Notes: generated from the sequence alone by a model not told the origin. A DNA stretch of 64,000 nt from an uncultured Spirochaetales bacterium (GCA_944388965.1 CALXKL010000006.1:1-64000); one strand, 5' to 3'; numbered from the stretch's first letter, positions 44,335-53,450 are shown. Made by a program: numbers and translations.

Positions 44335-45693
44335 CTATTCGCGTCTGACTACAGTGTCCTTCGCCATGATTGTCTTCCACTTCGACGCCACGAGGATGAT
44401 CGAGAGGATTGCGGACAGTACATTCACGCTGGCGAAGTTGAGCCAGATTCCGGTCAGTCCCAGACCCTGGAGGGCGAAGAGCATGATCATCGGGAACACC
44501 AGTGCTGTCGATATGCTTATCGTGGTGGCCTGGATGGGCATCTCGATTGCCAGGAAGAAGCTCTGCGAGGAGAACGATATCCAGCGGAACAGGAAGGCGA
44601 ACGAGAACAGCGTAAGCGCTCCGGTCGCCTCCTCCAGCAATGGAAGGTTGCCGCCATCGACGAAGATCGAGGCCAGGAGGCCGGGGAACGTGTGTATAAG
44701 CGTTGCCGCCGTGAGTGATATAACGAGGCTTGCGGCGATGCAGCACTTCTCTATCGAGCGGACCCGCGACTTCAACCCTGCGCCCCAGTTGTATCCGATG
44801 GCAGGCTGCAGCGAGTCGCATGTGCCGTAGAGTATCGGCTGGACAAGTCCATCCGCGTACATCAGCACGCCGTATGTAGACACGGCATCCTGTCCGCCCA
44901 TGCGCACGAGCATCATGTTGAACACTATGCTTGTCAGCCTTCCCGCGATGTTGTTCAGGAAGCTCGGAGTACCGCTTGCAAGAATCCTTCTCACAACCGC
45001 CTTCGAGAAGCGGGGCCGGACGAACCTCAGCGCCCTGCGCCCCAGTGTGAACGGGACCAGTGCACTGACCACGACGACCGTCATGCCCAGGCATGTTGCA
45101 AGCGCCGCCGACCAGATGCCCCATCCGAAGACGAAGATGAACAGCATCTCCAGCACGGCGCTGGTGACGGACATGGCGATGTTGAGTCCCATGCTTGTCT
45201 TCACCTTGCCGCATATCCTGAGGTAGTTGTCCAGAGCGAAGGTGAGCGTCGTCAATGGCGAGAACAGGGCATATACACGCAGATACAGCACGGCATAGTC
45301 CCTGAACAGGCCATCGGCTCCCATGAGCGTCATCAGCAACGGGGCGCTAAGGAAGAGCAGTCCGCCCAGTGCGACGGCAGAGATCAGGATCATCAAGACG
45401 GACAGTGAGAAGATCCTGTTCGCCTCGTCTTTGTTCCCCTGCCCCAGGTTTATCGAGATGGGGACAGAAGAGCCGACACCGATCAGGTCGGCAACGGCGA
45501 AGTTGATGATCACGAATGGCATCGCCAGATTGAGAGCGGCGAAGGCCACACTGCCGAGACCCTGGCCGACGAACATGCCGTCCAGTGTCTGATACAGCGA
45601 CGAGGCGAGCATGCTTATCGCACCGGGGATGGCTGCGATGAAGAATAGCTTGGCAGGCCTTGTCTGGGCAAAGAGCCTGTACTGGCTGTCCAT
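44335..45693 (-). CDS. MATE family efflux transporter
   Basis: A 452-residue MATE exporter with 12 predicted helices, of the MepA/NorM-like branch (IPGAISMLASSLYQTLDGMFVG, ADLIGVGSSVPISINLGQGN, GVLMYADGLVQPILYGTCDSLQPAIGYN). The start at 45693 follows GGAGG; the longer frame to 45726 lacks a site. It is unrelated in context to the first MATE gene (34967) and stands alone. Likely substrates are cationic drugs or metabolites. Confidence 0.9.
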   Translation of the reverse strand: MDSQYRLFAQTRPAKLFFIAAIPGAISMLASSLYQTLDGMFVGQGLGSVAFAALNLAMPFVIINFAVADLIGVGSSVPISINLGQGNKDEANRIFSLSVLMILISAVALGGLLFLSAPLLMTLMGADGLFRDYAVLYLRVYALFSPLTTLTFALDNYLRICGKVKTSMGLNIAMSVTSAVLEMLFIFVFGWGIWSAALATCLGMTVVVVSALVPFTLGRRALRFVRPRFSKAVVRRILASGTPSFLNNIAGRLTSIVFNMMLVRMGGQDAVSTYGVLMYADGLVQPILYGTCDSLQPAIGYNWGAGLKSRVRSIEKCCIAASLVISLTAATLIHTFPGLLASIFVDGGNLPLLEEATGALTLFSFAFLFRWISFSSQSFFLAIEMPIQATTISISTALVFPMIMLFALQGLGLTGIWLNFASVNVLSAILSIILVASKWKTIMAKDTVVRRE

Positions 45694-45942
45694 GTTTCCT
45701 CCAGAAAGTGCATGAAGAGATGTCATCCGTCACAAACCGGATCACGGATGCTAGTTTACCGACAGCTAATCTAAAGTCAAGCAGGCTACGTAGCAGATAC
45801 GGCAGGGCATAGAATGCACCTCACGCTTTCACTCTGTCACAAAACACAGAAAAAATGTAATTCAATCGGCTTAAAACACATAAAAAGTGTGATAGTATGA
45901 TAACGACAGATAGCAGAAGTGTATATTGCAGGGGAGTGTGAT
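45694..45942. other. Divergent AT-rich intergenic region
   Basis: 249 bases between the MATE and DUF4143 ATPase genes. The segment around 45860-45900 is AT-rich, with ACAC and GTGT flanking ATAAAAA and a possible -10 TAGTAT near 45894. No gene is visible. Confidence 0.4.
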
Positions 45943-47277
45943 ATGGAAAGACAGATGATGGACGAACTCGTACGGTGGAAGGCAAGAGAGAAAAGGAAGC
46001 CATTGCTGCTGAAGGGAGCCAGACAGACGGGCAAGACCTGGCTTCTGAAAGAGTTCGGAAGAAGAATGTATGACTCTTTCATCCATGTCAACCTCGACAG
46101 AAATCCGGACATCGCCGAGATCTTCGCCGTCAACAAGAACCCCGAAGACATCATCCGGAAGCTCGAATACGTCACAAGGAAGAAGATCGAGCCCGGAAAG
46201 ACTCTTGTCATACTGGACGAAATCCAGGCATCCAGAGCTGCACTGAACAGTCTCAAGTACTTCAAGGAGGAAACACCGGAATACCATATAGCTTCGGCAG
46301 GAAGCCTTCTCGGAATCTATCTGTCCGGCCTCATGGATGAAAGGGATTGGAAACGTGACGAACGCATTGATGAACTGACAGTCCCCGTCGGGGCGGTTGA
46401 TGTCATGCACCTGTACCCAATGACCTTTCAGGAGTTCCTCCTTGCTGTCGATGACCAGATGCACGCATTCTATTCATCCATCATAAAAGGGCAGCACATA
46501 GAGAACATCTTCCATGAAAGGCTGAATGAACTGTATAACCTCTATCTCATCGTCGGAGGGATGCCGGAATGCGTCGCCTCCTGGGCGCAGAACAGGGATT
46601 TCGATGAATTGGACCGGATCCAGGACGCTCTGGTGGAACTGTACGAATATGATGTGACAAAGTACCATGGCAGAATCAATCCAGACAAGATTCTTCTTGT
46701 ATTCAGACGGCTGGTCAGTCAGCTGGCAAAACCGAATGAGAAGTTCATATACGGTGCACTCAGGAAAGGAGCAAGGGCCACGGAGTACGAAGGTGCCATC
46801 GAATGGCTATGCTCTGCGGGACTTGTCAACCGCGTCTACAACGTCACCAGACCAGAATTCCCACTCAAGGCATATGAGGACATTTCTGCGTTCAAGCTGT
46901 TTTTCTTCGACACCGGACTGCTGAAGCATATGGCACAGCTGGACAACTCGCCCATTCTCACGAAGACAAGCTATCAGTTCAAGGGACCATTGAGCGAGAA
47001 CTTCGTCCTGCAGCAGCTGACAGGACAATTCCCTGCAACCATCGCCTACTACAGCACAAAGAACATGGAAATCGATTTTCTGCTCCAGGCAGGATCACGC
47101 CTGATTCCAATGGAAGTCAAGGGAGAGGAGGACAGGAGGGCACCTTCATTCAAGCGCTATCTAAGCGAACACGAACCCGATATGGCAATCAGATTCTCCA
47201 AGATGGGCTATCAGGATGCGGGAAGCTTCACCAACATGCCTCTATATCTGGCAAGCCGCCTGAAGGACCTGATCTGA
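45943..47277 (+). CDS. AAA+ ATPase with DUF4143 domain
   Basis: A 444-residue ATPase. Walker A is LLLKGARQTGKTWLL and Walker B LVILDEIQ. The C-terminal DUF4143 domain starts around residue 200 (LYNLYLIVGGMPECVASWAQ) and ends in a nuclease-like core (GPLSENFVLQQL, YYSTKNMEIDFLLQAG, LIPMEVKGEED) that carries the D/E-K arrangement of PD-(D/E)XK folds. Such genes are widespread, often multi-copy in gut bacteria and archaea, and their role is unknown. The start ATG follows GGGGAG. Codons are AT-richer than those of neighbours, consistent with transfer. Confidence 0.88.
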   Translation: MERQMMDELVRWKAREKRKPLLLKGARQTGKTWLLKEFGRRMYDSFIHVNLDRNPDIAEIFAVNKNPEDIIRKLEYVTRKKIEPGKTLVILDEIQASRAALNSLKYFKEETPEYHIASAGSLLGIYLSGLMDERDWKRDERIDELTVPVGAVDVMHLYPMTFQEFLLAVDDQMHAFYSSIIKGQHIENIFHERLNELYNLYLIVGGMPECVASWAQNRDFDELDRIQDALVELYEYDVTKYHGRINPDKILLVFRRLVSQLAKPNEKFIYGALRKGARATEYEGAIEWLCSAGLVNRVYNVTRPEFPLKAYEDISAFKLFFFDTGLLKHMAQLDNSPILTKTSYQFKGPLSENFVLQQLTGQFPATIAYYSTKNMEIDFLLQAGSRLIPMEVKGEEDRRAPSFKRYLSEHEPDMAIRFSKMGYQDAGSFTNMPLYLASRLKDLI

Positions 47278-47422
47278 AGTTTCCTGCCATCCCACCTTGC
47301 AGATTCGAGTGAAAAGTGCCCTGCCACCTTCTGTATCACTCTGGAAAATGACATGAGCAGAGCCAGCCCCTGGTTATCGGAGGCTGGACGGATGCGATTT
47401 CATACGATGCTGATTACAGGCG

Positions 47423-47869
47423 CTACTCCACTCGTGTGAACGGCAACCTAGAGAGCACTTCGTCTCCGTTGATATAATAGCTGACCTCCAAATCCCTGTG
47501 GGTCTGCCTTACCACCTCTATTGCCATCTTTTCGCCTGCCATATCGTACTTGAGAACATAGGTGTAGCCGACATAATACTGGTTCGTGATATTCAAATCG
47601 CCACTTGCCGGCAGGATTTCCGGAGGAATTCCCTCTATGCCACTTGCATTAATTCTCAATCTGACCGACACCGGTCCTGATTCTACAGGAATGCTCCCGG
47701 TGAAAGTGCCATAAAGCCACTCTGGTGCAACGAGCTTCTCAGTACCCAGGTCATACTTCTGATATTTCGTACCATCTTCAGGAGTCTTGTTGTCTCCATT
47801 GCAGGACACTCCGACGACAAGCGTCAGGGCAACGAGAAGAGCCAGCAGGAAATACATCGTCCTCTTCAT
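47423..47869 (-). CDS. Hypothetical lipoprotein
   Basis: A 148-residue protein with a signal peptide and lipobox (LTLVVGVSCNGDN), so it is probably lipid-anchored in an outer or inner membrane. The mature part is beta-rich with WLYGTFTGSIPVESGPVSVR and YYVGYTYVLKYDMAGEKMAI, compatible with a lipocalin-like small barrel. The start ATG follows GGAGG. It is AT-richer than the neighbouring metabolic genes. No family is recognised. Confidence 0.75.
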   Translation of the reverse strand: MKRTMYFLLALLVALTLVVGVSCNGDNKTPEDGTKYQKYDLGTEKLVAPEWLYGTFTGSIPVESGPVSVRLRINASGIEGIPPEILPASGDLNITNQYYVGYTYVLKYDMAGEKMAIEVVRQTHRDLEVSYYINGDEVLSRLPFTRVE

Positions 47870-47982
47870 ATCCACACCTCCGGATTCTGTTTTGTCCAAA
47901 TTCTATATGAGGGGGGGCAGTTAGTAAAGGGCAATTCGTGGTGCGGAATGGAATATCACACAAATGTGACACGGACACAAGA

Positions 47983-48012
47983 GGGCCTCCCCGGCTGGTC
48001 CCGAGGAGGTCC
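47983..48012 (-). terminator. Hairpin downstream of gntP
   Basis: GGGCCTCC pairs with GGAGGTCC (8 bp, one G-U) with a 14-base loop downstream of the leftward gntP operon. Only a weak T-rich stretch follows on the minus strand. Confidence 0.4.
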
Positions 48013-48067
48013 TGGACACATATTCACCTGAGAATGGAGGTACCAATCTCCATGATCCTATGGTGTA

Positions 48068-49417
48068 CTACAGCCAGAGGCTTGCAAGGAAGGTTCCGAA
48101 CAGACCTCCAAGAGCCATGACGGGACCGGAGAGCGAAAGGGTCTTGAGCCCTCCCCTCAAATCGTATCCCATGCAGTTCGTGAACACCCAGAAGAAACTG
48201 TCGTTGACATGGCAGCATGCCCTGGCGCCGGCACCGGATGCCATGAAGATCAGGATCGGGTTCAGCCCGAGTGCGGATGCAATCGGAGCACACAGCGTCG
48301 CCGCAGTCGTGACCGCAACCGTTCCAGAGCCCTGGACGATCTTCAGTATGGCGGAGATGACAAACGGAATCAGAATGAACGGAAGACCGGTGTTGATCAC
48401 CATGGATGCCAGGTCTGCACCTGCTCCGGACACGCTGAGGACCTCGCCGAGAGATCCGCCGGCTGCCGTGATGAACACGATGGGACCGGCTTCCTTGAGC
48501 GACTTGTCAACGACCTTCATGACCGTATCCTTGCCCATCCTCTTTCCAAGGAAGACGACTGCAAGCAGTGCGCCGATCGCCAGAGCCACGTTCGCATCGC
48601 CGATGAAAGACGTGATGGCGACCATGATGGAGTCCTCCGGCAGGAGCATCGAACAGGTCGTGTTTCCGACGATAAGGAGCAAGGGCAACACCAGAGGAAG
48701 GATACTCGCAAGGGTTCCGGGAAGATCCTTGTCATCCATCAGGTCCTTGCCGTCGCTTATCTCCTTCTCCTCCTTCTGCTCTGCGTCATCACGCCAGCTG
48801 TAGTAGGAATCCGGCTTGTTCTTGAAGAAGAGGTGTGCGAACACCGTTCCGAACAGCGTCATGAACACCGCCGCGAACGCTCCGTAGAGAATCGCCTCTC
48901 CGATGTCGATTCCCAGAAGGCCTGCAGCTGCAAGCGGACCGGGTGTAGGCGGTACATACACGTGGGTCGCCAGAAGGCCCGAGGCGAGGCTGACCGCGAG
49001 TATGGCAAGAGGAATCCTCGTCTTCTTGTGGATCGACTTCACAAGCGGTGTGAGGATGACCATTGCGGCATCAGAGAACACGGGGATCGAGATGATGTAG
49101 CCGCAGATGGACATCGCGATTCCGCTTCTCTTCTGGCCGACCAGTCGGACCGTATCCAGCGCCATCCTGTTGGTGGCCTTGGACGCATCCAGGTAGTTGC
49201 CCAGCATGATGCCGAAGATGATGACGATACCGATGCTTTCGACTGTTCCGGCGAAACCTGCGGTTATCGTCTCGACGATCTCGACTCCACCCATGCCTGT
49301 GAGAGCACCGAAGACGAGAGCCGTGACAAGCAGCGAGATGAACGCGTTGACCTTGAACACGACACACAGCACCATCAATACAGCGATTCCAATCAGGAAT
49401 ACCAAAATCGGTGGCAT
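48068..49417 (-). CDS. GntP family permease
   Basis: A 449-residue inner-membrane carrier of the GntP/GenP family, which imports gluconate or other hydroxy acids with protons. Typical segments are GYIISIPVFSDAAMVILTPL, LLATHVYVPPTPGPLAAAGL, VFITAAGGSLGEVL and VQGSGTVAVTTAATLCAPIA. It begins 1 bp after the LeuD-type gene and is the last gene of a three-gene leftward operon. Context suggests the imported acid is a 2- or 3-hydroxy acid processed by the dehydratase encoded upstream. Confidence 0.9.
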   Translation of the reverse strand: MPPILVFLIGIAVLMVLCVVFKVNAFISLLVTALVFGALTGMGGVEIVETITAGFAGTVESIGIVIIFGIMLGNYLDASKATNRMALDTVRLVGQKRSGIAMSICGYIISIPVFSDAAMVILTPLVKSIHKKTRIPLAILAVSLASGLLATHVYVPPTPGPLAAAGLLGIDIGEAILYGAFAAVFMTLFGTVFAHLFFKNKPDSYYSWRDDAEQKEEKEISDGKDLMDDKDLPGTLASILPLVLPLLLIVGNTTCSMLLPEDSIMVAITSFIGDANVALAIGALLAVVFLGKRMGKDTVMKVVDKSLKEAGPIVFITAAGGSLGEVLSVSGAGADLASMVINTGLPFILIPFVISAILKIVQGSGTVAVTTAATLCAPIASALGLNPILIFMASGAGARACCHVNDSFFWVFTNCMGYDLRGGLKTLSLSGPVMALGGLFGTFLASLWL

Positions 49418-49418
49418 T

Positions 49419-49928
49419 TCATTCCTCCTTTTTTCCGAATCTCTTGCGCATGAGGGGCTTTATCCCTCCTGCCTCGAGGATTTTCAAAGCCTGGTCGCCG
49501 AGCTTCTCGCAGGTGTAGACCTTACCGGTCTCCTCGACGCGAAGCGTACCCTCGGCGATGTCCAGATCCAGCGTCTGGCCGCTCTGTACCGCCTCTCCGA
49601 TGCCCTTGCAGACTATCAACGGCAGTCCCAGGTTGATCGCATTGCGGTAGAAGATCCTTGCGAACGACTCGGCCACGACCGCGGCTACACCCATGTTGAT
49701 CAGGGCGATGGCGGCATGCTCACGCGACGAGCCGCAGCCGAAGTTGCGTCCTGCAACGACTATGCCTCCCTTCGGGAAGCTGGCGGCGATGCCTTCATCC
49801 ACGCCGCACAGACAGTGGCTGCCGATCTCCTTCGGATCGGTGATGGCCAGGAACCGTCCCGGGTATATCTGGTCGGTATCGATGTTGTTTCCGACGACTA
49901 TCGTCCTTCCATTGATTCTCGTCTCCAT
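49419..49928 (-). CDS. LeuD-type hydro-lyase small subunit
   Basis: A 169-residue small (swivel-domain) subunit of an aconitase-superfamily dehydratase (VGNNIDTDQIYPGRFLAIT, VVAGRNFGCGSSREHAAIAL, FARIFYRNAINLGLPLIV). With the large subunit it adds or removes water from a hydroxy acid such as isopropylmalate, citramalate or 2,3-dimethylmalate. No leuA or leuB is nearby, and it is co-transcribed with a permease, so a catabolic hydroxy-acid role is more likely than leucine synthesis. Confidence 0.88.
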   Translation of the reverse strand: METRINGRTIVVGNNIDTDQIYPGRFLAITDPKEIGSHCLCGVDEGIAASFPKGGIVVAGRNFGCGSSREHAAIALINMGVAAVVAESFARIFYRNAINLGLPLIVCKGIGEAVQSGQTLDLDIAEGTLRVEETGKVYTCEKLGDQALKILEAGGIKPLMRKRFGKKEE

Positions 49929-49938
49929 CTCCGCCTCC

Positions 49939-51198
49939 TTACAGATACTCTCTCGGGTCGGTTATGCGGCCGTTGAGAATGCTCGCGGCAACCGTCGCCG
50001 GGCTGGCCAGATAGATCTTCGCCTCGGTCGAACCCATTCTTCCGGGGAAGTTCCTGTTGGTGCTCGTTATGCATGTCTCGCCTGGAGCCAGAACACCTTC
50101 ATGTGCTCCGAGACAGGCTCCGCAACCTGGTGTGCTTATGGTCGCTCCGGCCTGCATGAGACTCTGGATATATCCCTTCTGGATACAGGAGAGCATCACC
50201 TCAGAGGACGCCGGCACGACGACCAGACGTGCATATTCAGGGATGTGCCTTCCCTCGAGGATCTTCGCCGCAACGGCGATGTCCTCCTCCCTTCCTCCTG
50301 TGCAGCTTCCGATATACCCCTGATCCAGTCTGACCTCGCCGGCCCTGACCACATCCTCTAGCGGCGAGACATTGTCGACGCTGTGCGGGCAGGAGAGCTG
50401 CGGCCCGATCGAGGACACGTCGAATACATAGGACTCGGAATACTCGTAGCCGGGATCCGTATGGACGACCTCGTATGGCCTGACCGCCCTCTTCGAGACG
50501 TAGTCCAGAACATCCTGGTTGGGCTGCATGTATGCGGTTTTGGCGCCCATTTCGACCGCCATGTTGCAGATGACCATCCTTCCGGCGACGTTCAGCGACT
50601 CCACATAGCTTCCGGTGAAGTCGATCGCCTTGTAGACGGCGCCATCCGCCTTGATGCGGCCGAGGACATTGAGAATGACGTCCTTGGGGAACACGCCCTT
50701 CGGAGCCTTTCCCTCGAGACGGACCTCTATGACCTCTGGAACGCGGAACCAGAGCTCTCCGGTCATCAGGATCGTCGCCATGTCCGTGGCGCCGACCCCG
50801 GTGCCCATGGCTCCGAAGGCTCCATGTGTCGTGGTATGGCTGTCGGTCGCGACGACGATCATGCCGGGATAGATCACTCCGGCCTCGGGCATGACCTGAT
50901 GGCAGACGCCGCAGTTCGTGTCGAAGTGGAACTTCAGCCCGTTCTTCCTGGCGAACTCCCTCATCTCCCCCTGGTTCTTGGCGCTCTTCATGTCAGGAGC
51001 CGGGGCGTAGTGGTCGAAGACGAAGGCACAACGGGTGTTGTCCCAGACATTCTCCCCGCCCATCTCATAGAAGGAGTAGACCGTCTGTAGATACAGGTCG
51101 TTGATTTCGGCGAAGTCGACCTTGGCGGTCACGATCTCGCCTGTAGTCACCGAGCTTCTGCCACTGTTGCGCGCCAGAATCTTTTCGATTGCGTGCAT
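49939..51198 (-). CDS. LeuC-type hydro-lyase large subunit
   Basis: A 419-residue large subunit of the aconitase/isopropylmalate isomerase family that holds a 4Fe-4S cluster. Ligand cysteines are in YIGSCTGGREEDIAVA and STPGCGACLGAHEG. Other motifs are VVATDSHTTTHGAFGAMGTG and SCPHSVDNVSPL. The start ATG follows AAGGAGG; upstream frame overlaps the control region. It is the first gene of an operon with LeuD-type subunit and GntP, and is divergent from a GntR-family regulator. The length and type agree with the archaeal-like LeuC/2,3-dimethylmalate dehydratase group. Confidence 0.9.
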   Translation of the reverse strand: MHAIEKILARNSGRSSVTTGEIVTAKVDFAEINDLYLQTVYSFYEMGGENVWDNTRCAFVFDHYAPAPDMKSAKNQGEMREFARKNGLKFHFDTNCGVCHQVMPEAGVIYPGMIVVATDSHTTTHGAFGAMGTGVGATDMATILMTGELWFRVPEVIEVRLEGKAPKGVFPKDVILNVLGRIKADGAVYKAIDFTGSYVESLNVAGRMVICNMAVEMGAKTAYMQPNQDVLDYVSKRAVRPYEVVHTDPGYEYSESYVFDVSSIGPQLSCPHSVDNVSPLEDVVRAGEVRLDQGYIGSCTGGREEDIAVAAKILEGRHIPEYARLVVVPASSEVMLSCIQKGYIQSLMQAGATISTPGCGACLGAHEGVLAPGETCITSTNRNFPGRMGSTEAKIYLASPATVAASILNGRITDPREYL

Positions 51199-51228
51199 TT
51201 GACCCTCCTTTTCAGTGCATTTTGTATT

Positions 51229-51238
51229 TTGTATACAA
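51229..51238. promoter_or_regulatory. GntR-type operator TTGTATACAA
   Basis: A 10-bp perfect palindrome in the divergent region between the hydro-lyase operon and the gntR gene. TNGTNNNACNA-like palindromes are the usual sites of FadR-subfamily (FCD) GntR regulators. It lies just downstream of the operon's predicted -10, where bound repressor would block transcription. Confidence 0.6.
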
Positions 51239-51254
51239 TATTCAATCCAATTCC

Positions 51255-51282
51255 ACCCTATCACACATCCACAGGTTGTCAA
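51255..51282 (-). promoter_or_regulatory. Putative promoter of hydro-lyase operon
   Basis: On the minus strand a perfect TTGACA (51277-51282) is followed after 16 bases by TAGGGT (51255-51260), a poor -10. A promoter with a strong -35 and weak -10 is typical of controlled operons. Confidence 0.45.
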
Positions 51283-51365
51283 GAGGAAAAGTTCAGCATG
51301 GAGAAGTCCTGCCACACTTCCATCCATGCCTTGTATTTGTTACCTTTTCTCCTTAGGAGATATTG

Positions 51366-52004
51366 ATGGAAACCCTCGAGATCATGCCCGTAAGGGTCAA
51401 AGTCACGGCAGTGCTCAAGAAGGCCATCCTTTCAGGGGAATACAAGAAGGGCGAACAGCTCAGCCTCACGGATGTGGCCAACACCCTCGGCGTCAGCAGG
51501 ACGCCGGTCCGGGAGGCGTTCCAGGCCCTCGAGGCGGAAGGCCTGATAAAGCTGCGCATGAACAGAGGTGCCATCGTAAAGGGAGTTGACGAGAAGTTCA
51601 TACGCGACCACTACGAGATGAGGGCCCTCATGGAGGGCGAGGCCGCAGCCAGGGCCGCAGCCAGGGGAATGGACGTCACCGCCCTTCTTACCGAAGTGAA
51701 GGAGGCAAAGGAAAGGGAGTCCTTCGTCAACAAGGACTACTACGAGGACCTGAACCAGAGGATCCATACCGCCATATGGAAGGCGGCGGACAACCAGAGA
51801 CTCTATGCCTACCTGCTGAGCCTGTGGAACGGGCCGAGCATCGGCAAGACCACCAGCGCCAGCGACCACTACAGGATATCGACGGACGAGCACATCGCGA
51901 CGCTCGAGGCGATAGGTGCGAAGAACGGGGAAGGCGCCCGTCGCGTAATGGTGGACCATATCACGAGAAGCATGGACAACATACTGGCAGGCCTGAAGAA
52001 ATAG
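51366..52004 (+). CDS. GntR-family (FCD) transcriptional regulator
   Basis: A 212-residue regulator with an N-terminal winged helix (KVTAVLKKAILSGEYKKGEQ, LSLTDVANTLGVSRTPVREA) and a C-terminal FCD ligand domain. The FCD domain has the usual metal/acid-binding Asp, Asn and His positions around YEDLNQRIHTAIW and DEHIATLEAI. The start ATG follows TTAGGAGA. It is divergent from the hydro-lyase/GntP operon and very likely represses it until a hydroxy acid is present. It ends in a hairpin before the ROK gene. Confidence 0.9.
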   Translation: METLEIMPVRVKVTAVLKKAILSGEYKKGEQLSLTDVANTLGVSRTPVREAFQALEAEGLIKLRMNRGAIVKGVDEKFIRDHYEMRALMEGEAAARAAARGMDVTALLTEVKEAKERESFVNKDYYEDLNQRIHTAIWKAADNQRLYAYLLSLWNGPSIGKTTSASDHYRISTDEHIATLEAIGAKNGEGARRVMVDHITRSMDNILAGLKK

Positions 52005-52028
52005 CGTCGGCTCCTTTTCCAGGCAGTC

Positions 52029-52057
52029 CAAGGCCTCGCTCTCAAGGTGGGGCCTTG
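52029..52057 (+). terminator. Terminator after gntR
   Basis: CAAGGCC and GGCCTTG form a 7-bp stem that can extend further inward, followed by TCGTTCTCCTG. Confidence 0.55.
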
Positions 52058-52139
52058 TCGTTCTCCTGTAACGAATTGCATCATCCTGTTGTTTGAACAC
52101 ATGTATTTGTAATATTCTCTTACTAACAGGAGATGCGCC

Positions 52140-53282
52140 ATGATCAACTTCTCGAAGCCCGAGAACGCAAGACTCATAAACAGACTCAAGGTCATCAACG
52201 CCCTCAGACAGACCGAAGGACTCAGCAGGGCCCAGCTCGCCCGCGAACTGGGCATCAACAAGGTCTCCATGGGAGAGATTGTCCAGAGCCTCGTCGACGA
52301 GGGTGTGATAAGCGAAGGCACCAAACAGCAGGTGCAGGTCGGGCGCCCCGGCACGATGCTGTCGTTGAACGGCGAGCACGCCTGCGTCATCGGCGTCGAC
52401 ATCGGCACACGCGTGGTCACGATCACGCTCTACTCGCTCTTCGCCGAAGCCCTGAGGATGGAGCGCTATCCCAGCGGGGAGTTCAAAAGCGAAACGGACT
52501 ACCACGATGCCATCGACAGGGCCGTGAAGAAGTTCGTTTCGATCTCCCCCGCCCCGGTCATCGGCATGTGCATCGCGATGAACGCGACGATCGAAGGCGG
52601 AGGAAGGATCGTCTCCTCCTTCATCGAGCCGCTGGATGACAACGACACCTTCATACACCTGTTCGACGACTACCCCTTCCCCGTGATACTCTCACCGGCC
52701 CTGATCTGTGCGGCAGAGGCCGAAAGATTCTACTTCCAGACCACTCTCGAGAACATGCTCTTCATAAACTGGGGGGAGCATCTGTCCTCCGCGCTCATAC
52801 TCAAGGACAGGATCCTGCCGTCGATGAACTTCGCACATATCCCGATGGCGCATCGCAACCTGTGCCACTGCGGATCGGTCGGCTGTCTGGAGACGATCGC
52901 ATCCGGCTTCGGTCTCAGGCAGGAGTCCGAACGCGAGACGGGATCCGCCATGAGCGGACGCGACATGATCCGGGACGAGGAGCGCTTCTCGCCCTTCCTG
53001 ATGAAGGCATGTGAGGCCATTGCCAAGGCGCTCGTGTTCGCCATCGCCTCCACCGGAGCCGGTGCGATACTCATAGGCGGAGGACTGTCGAATCTTCCTG
53101 ACAAGTACTTCGCATACATGCTGGACACGTTCACCTCGAGCGCTTCCGTCCCGTTCAAGGACGTCCCGATATACCGCTCATACTACAAGGAGAAGGGAAC
53201 CGTGCAGGGTGCGGGGCTGAAGGCATTGGAGGAGTTCTTCTTCAGAAGGAACCTGCTGCTGAAGCTGGAGGACGAGAACTGA
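52140..53282 (+). CDS. ROK-family transcriptional repressor
   Basis: A 380-residue NagC/XylR-type repressor. An N-terminal winged helix (RLINRLKVINALRQTEGLSR, ARELGINKVSMGEIVQSL) is joined to a sugar-kinase-like ROK domain with VIGVDIGTRVV and the zinc motif CHCGSVGCLE. The catalytic kinase residues are not needed in regulators of this type. The start ATG follows AACAGGAGA. It lies just upstream of the pectin locus but on the opposite strand, so the sugar it senses and the genes it controls are uncertain. Confidence 0.9.
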   Translation: MINFSKPENARLINRLKVINALRQTEGLSRAQLARELGINKVSMGEIVQSLVDEGVISEGTKQQVQVGRPGTMLSLNGEHACVIGVDIGTRVVTITLYSLFAEALRMERYPSGEFKSETDYHDAIDRAVKKFVSISPAPVIGMCIAMNATIEGGGRIVSSFIEPLDDNDTFIHLFDDYPFPVILSPALICAAEAERFYFQTTLENMLFINWGEHLSSALILKDRILPSMNFAHIPMAHRNLCHCGSVGCLETIASGFGLRQESERETGSAMSGRDMIRDEERFSPFLMKACEAIAKALVFAIASTGAGAILIGGGLSNLPDKYFAYMLDTFTSSASVPFKDVPIYRSYYKEKGTVQGAGLKALEEFFFRRNLLLKLEDEN

Positions 53283-53450
53283 GGGCAAAAAGAAACCGCC
53301 TAAAGTAATCCTCTGGGCGGCAACCTCCTTAGTCCCTACTGGAACAAATGCAACCGGTCATGGACCAGGTGCGGTATATGGTTATTATCGCACCAAAAGA
53401 GCTCAAGTCAAAGGCTTTTGATGGGCCGATTCACGAAAAATCGATATTTT
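53283..53450 (+). other. Intergenic stretch with open frame lacking ATG
   Basis: Starting next to the ROK stop, a plus-strand frame stays open for about 46 codons to a TGA near 53420 and reads KKKPPKVILWAATSLVPTGT followed by NATGHGPGAVYGYYRTKRAQ. No ATG, GTG or TTG begins it. The same DNA can fold: GGTGCG and CGCACC form a 6-bp stem and GGTC-ATG-GACC a smaller one. It could be a gene remnant, a structured 3' region of the rok mRNA, or chance. Confidence 0.3.

Noticed and set aside
49419-51198. Leucine biosynthesis leuCD
   Set aside because: There is no leuA or leuB. The genes are coupled to a GntP permease and a GntR regulator, so a catabolic hydro-lyase is the better reading.
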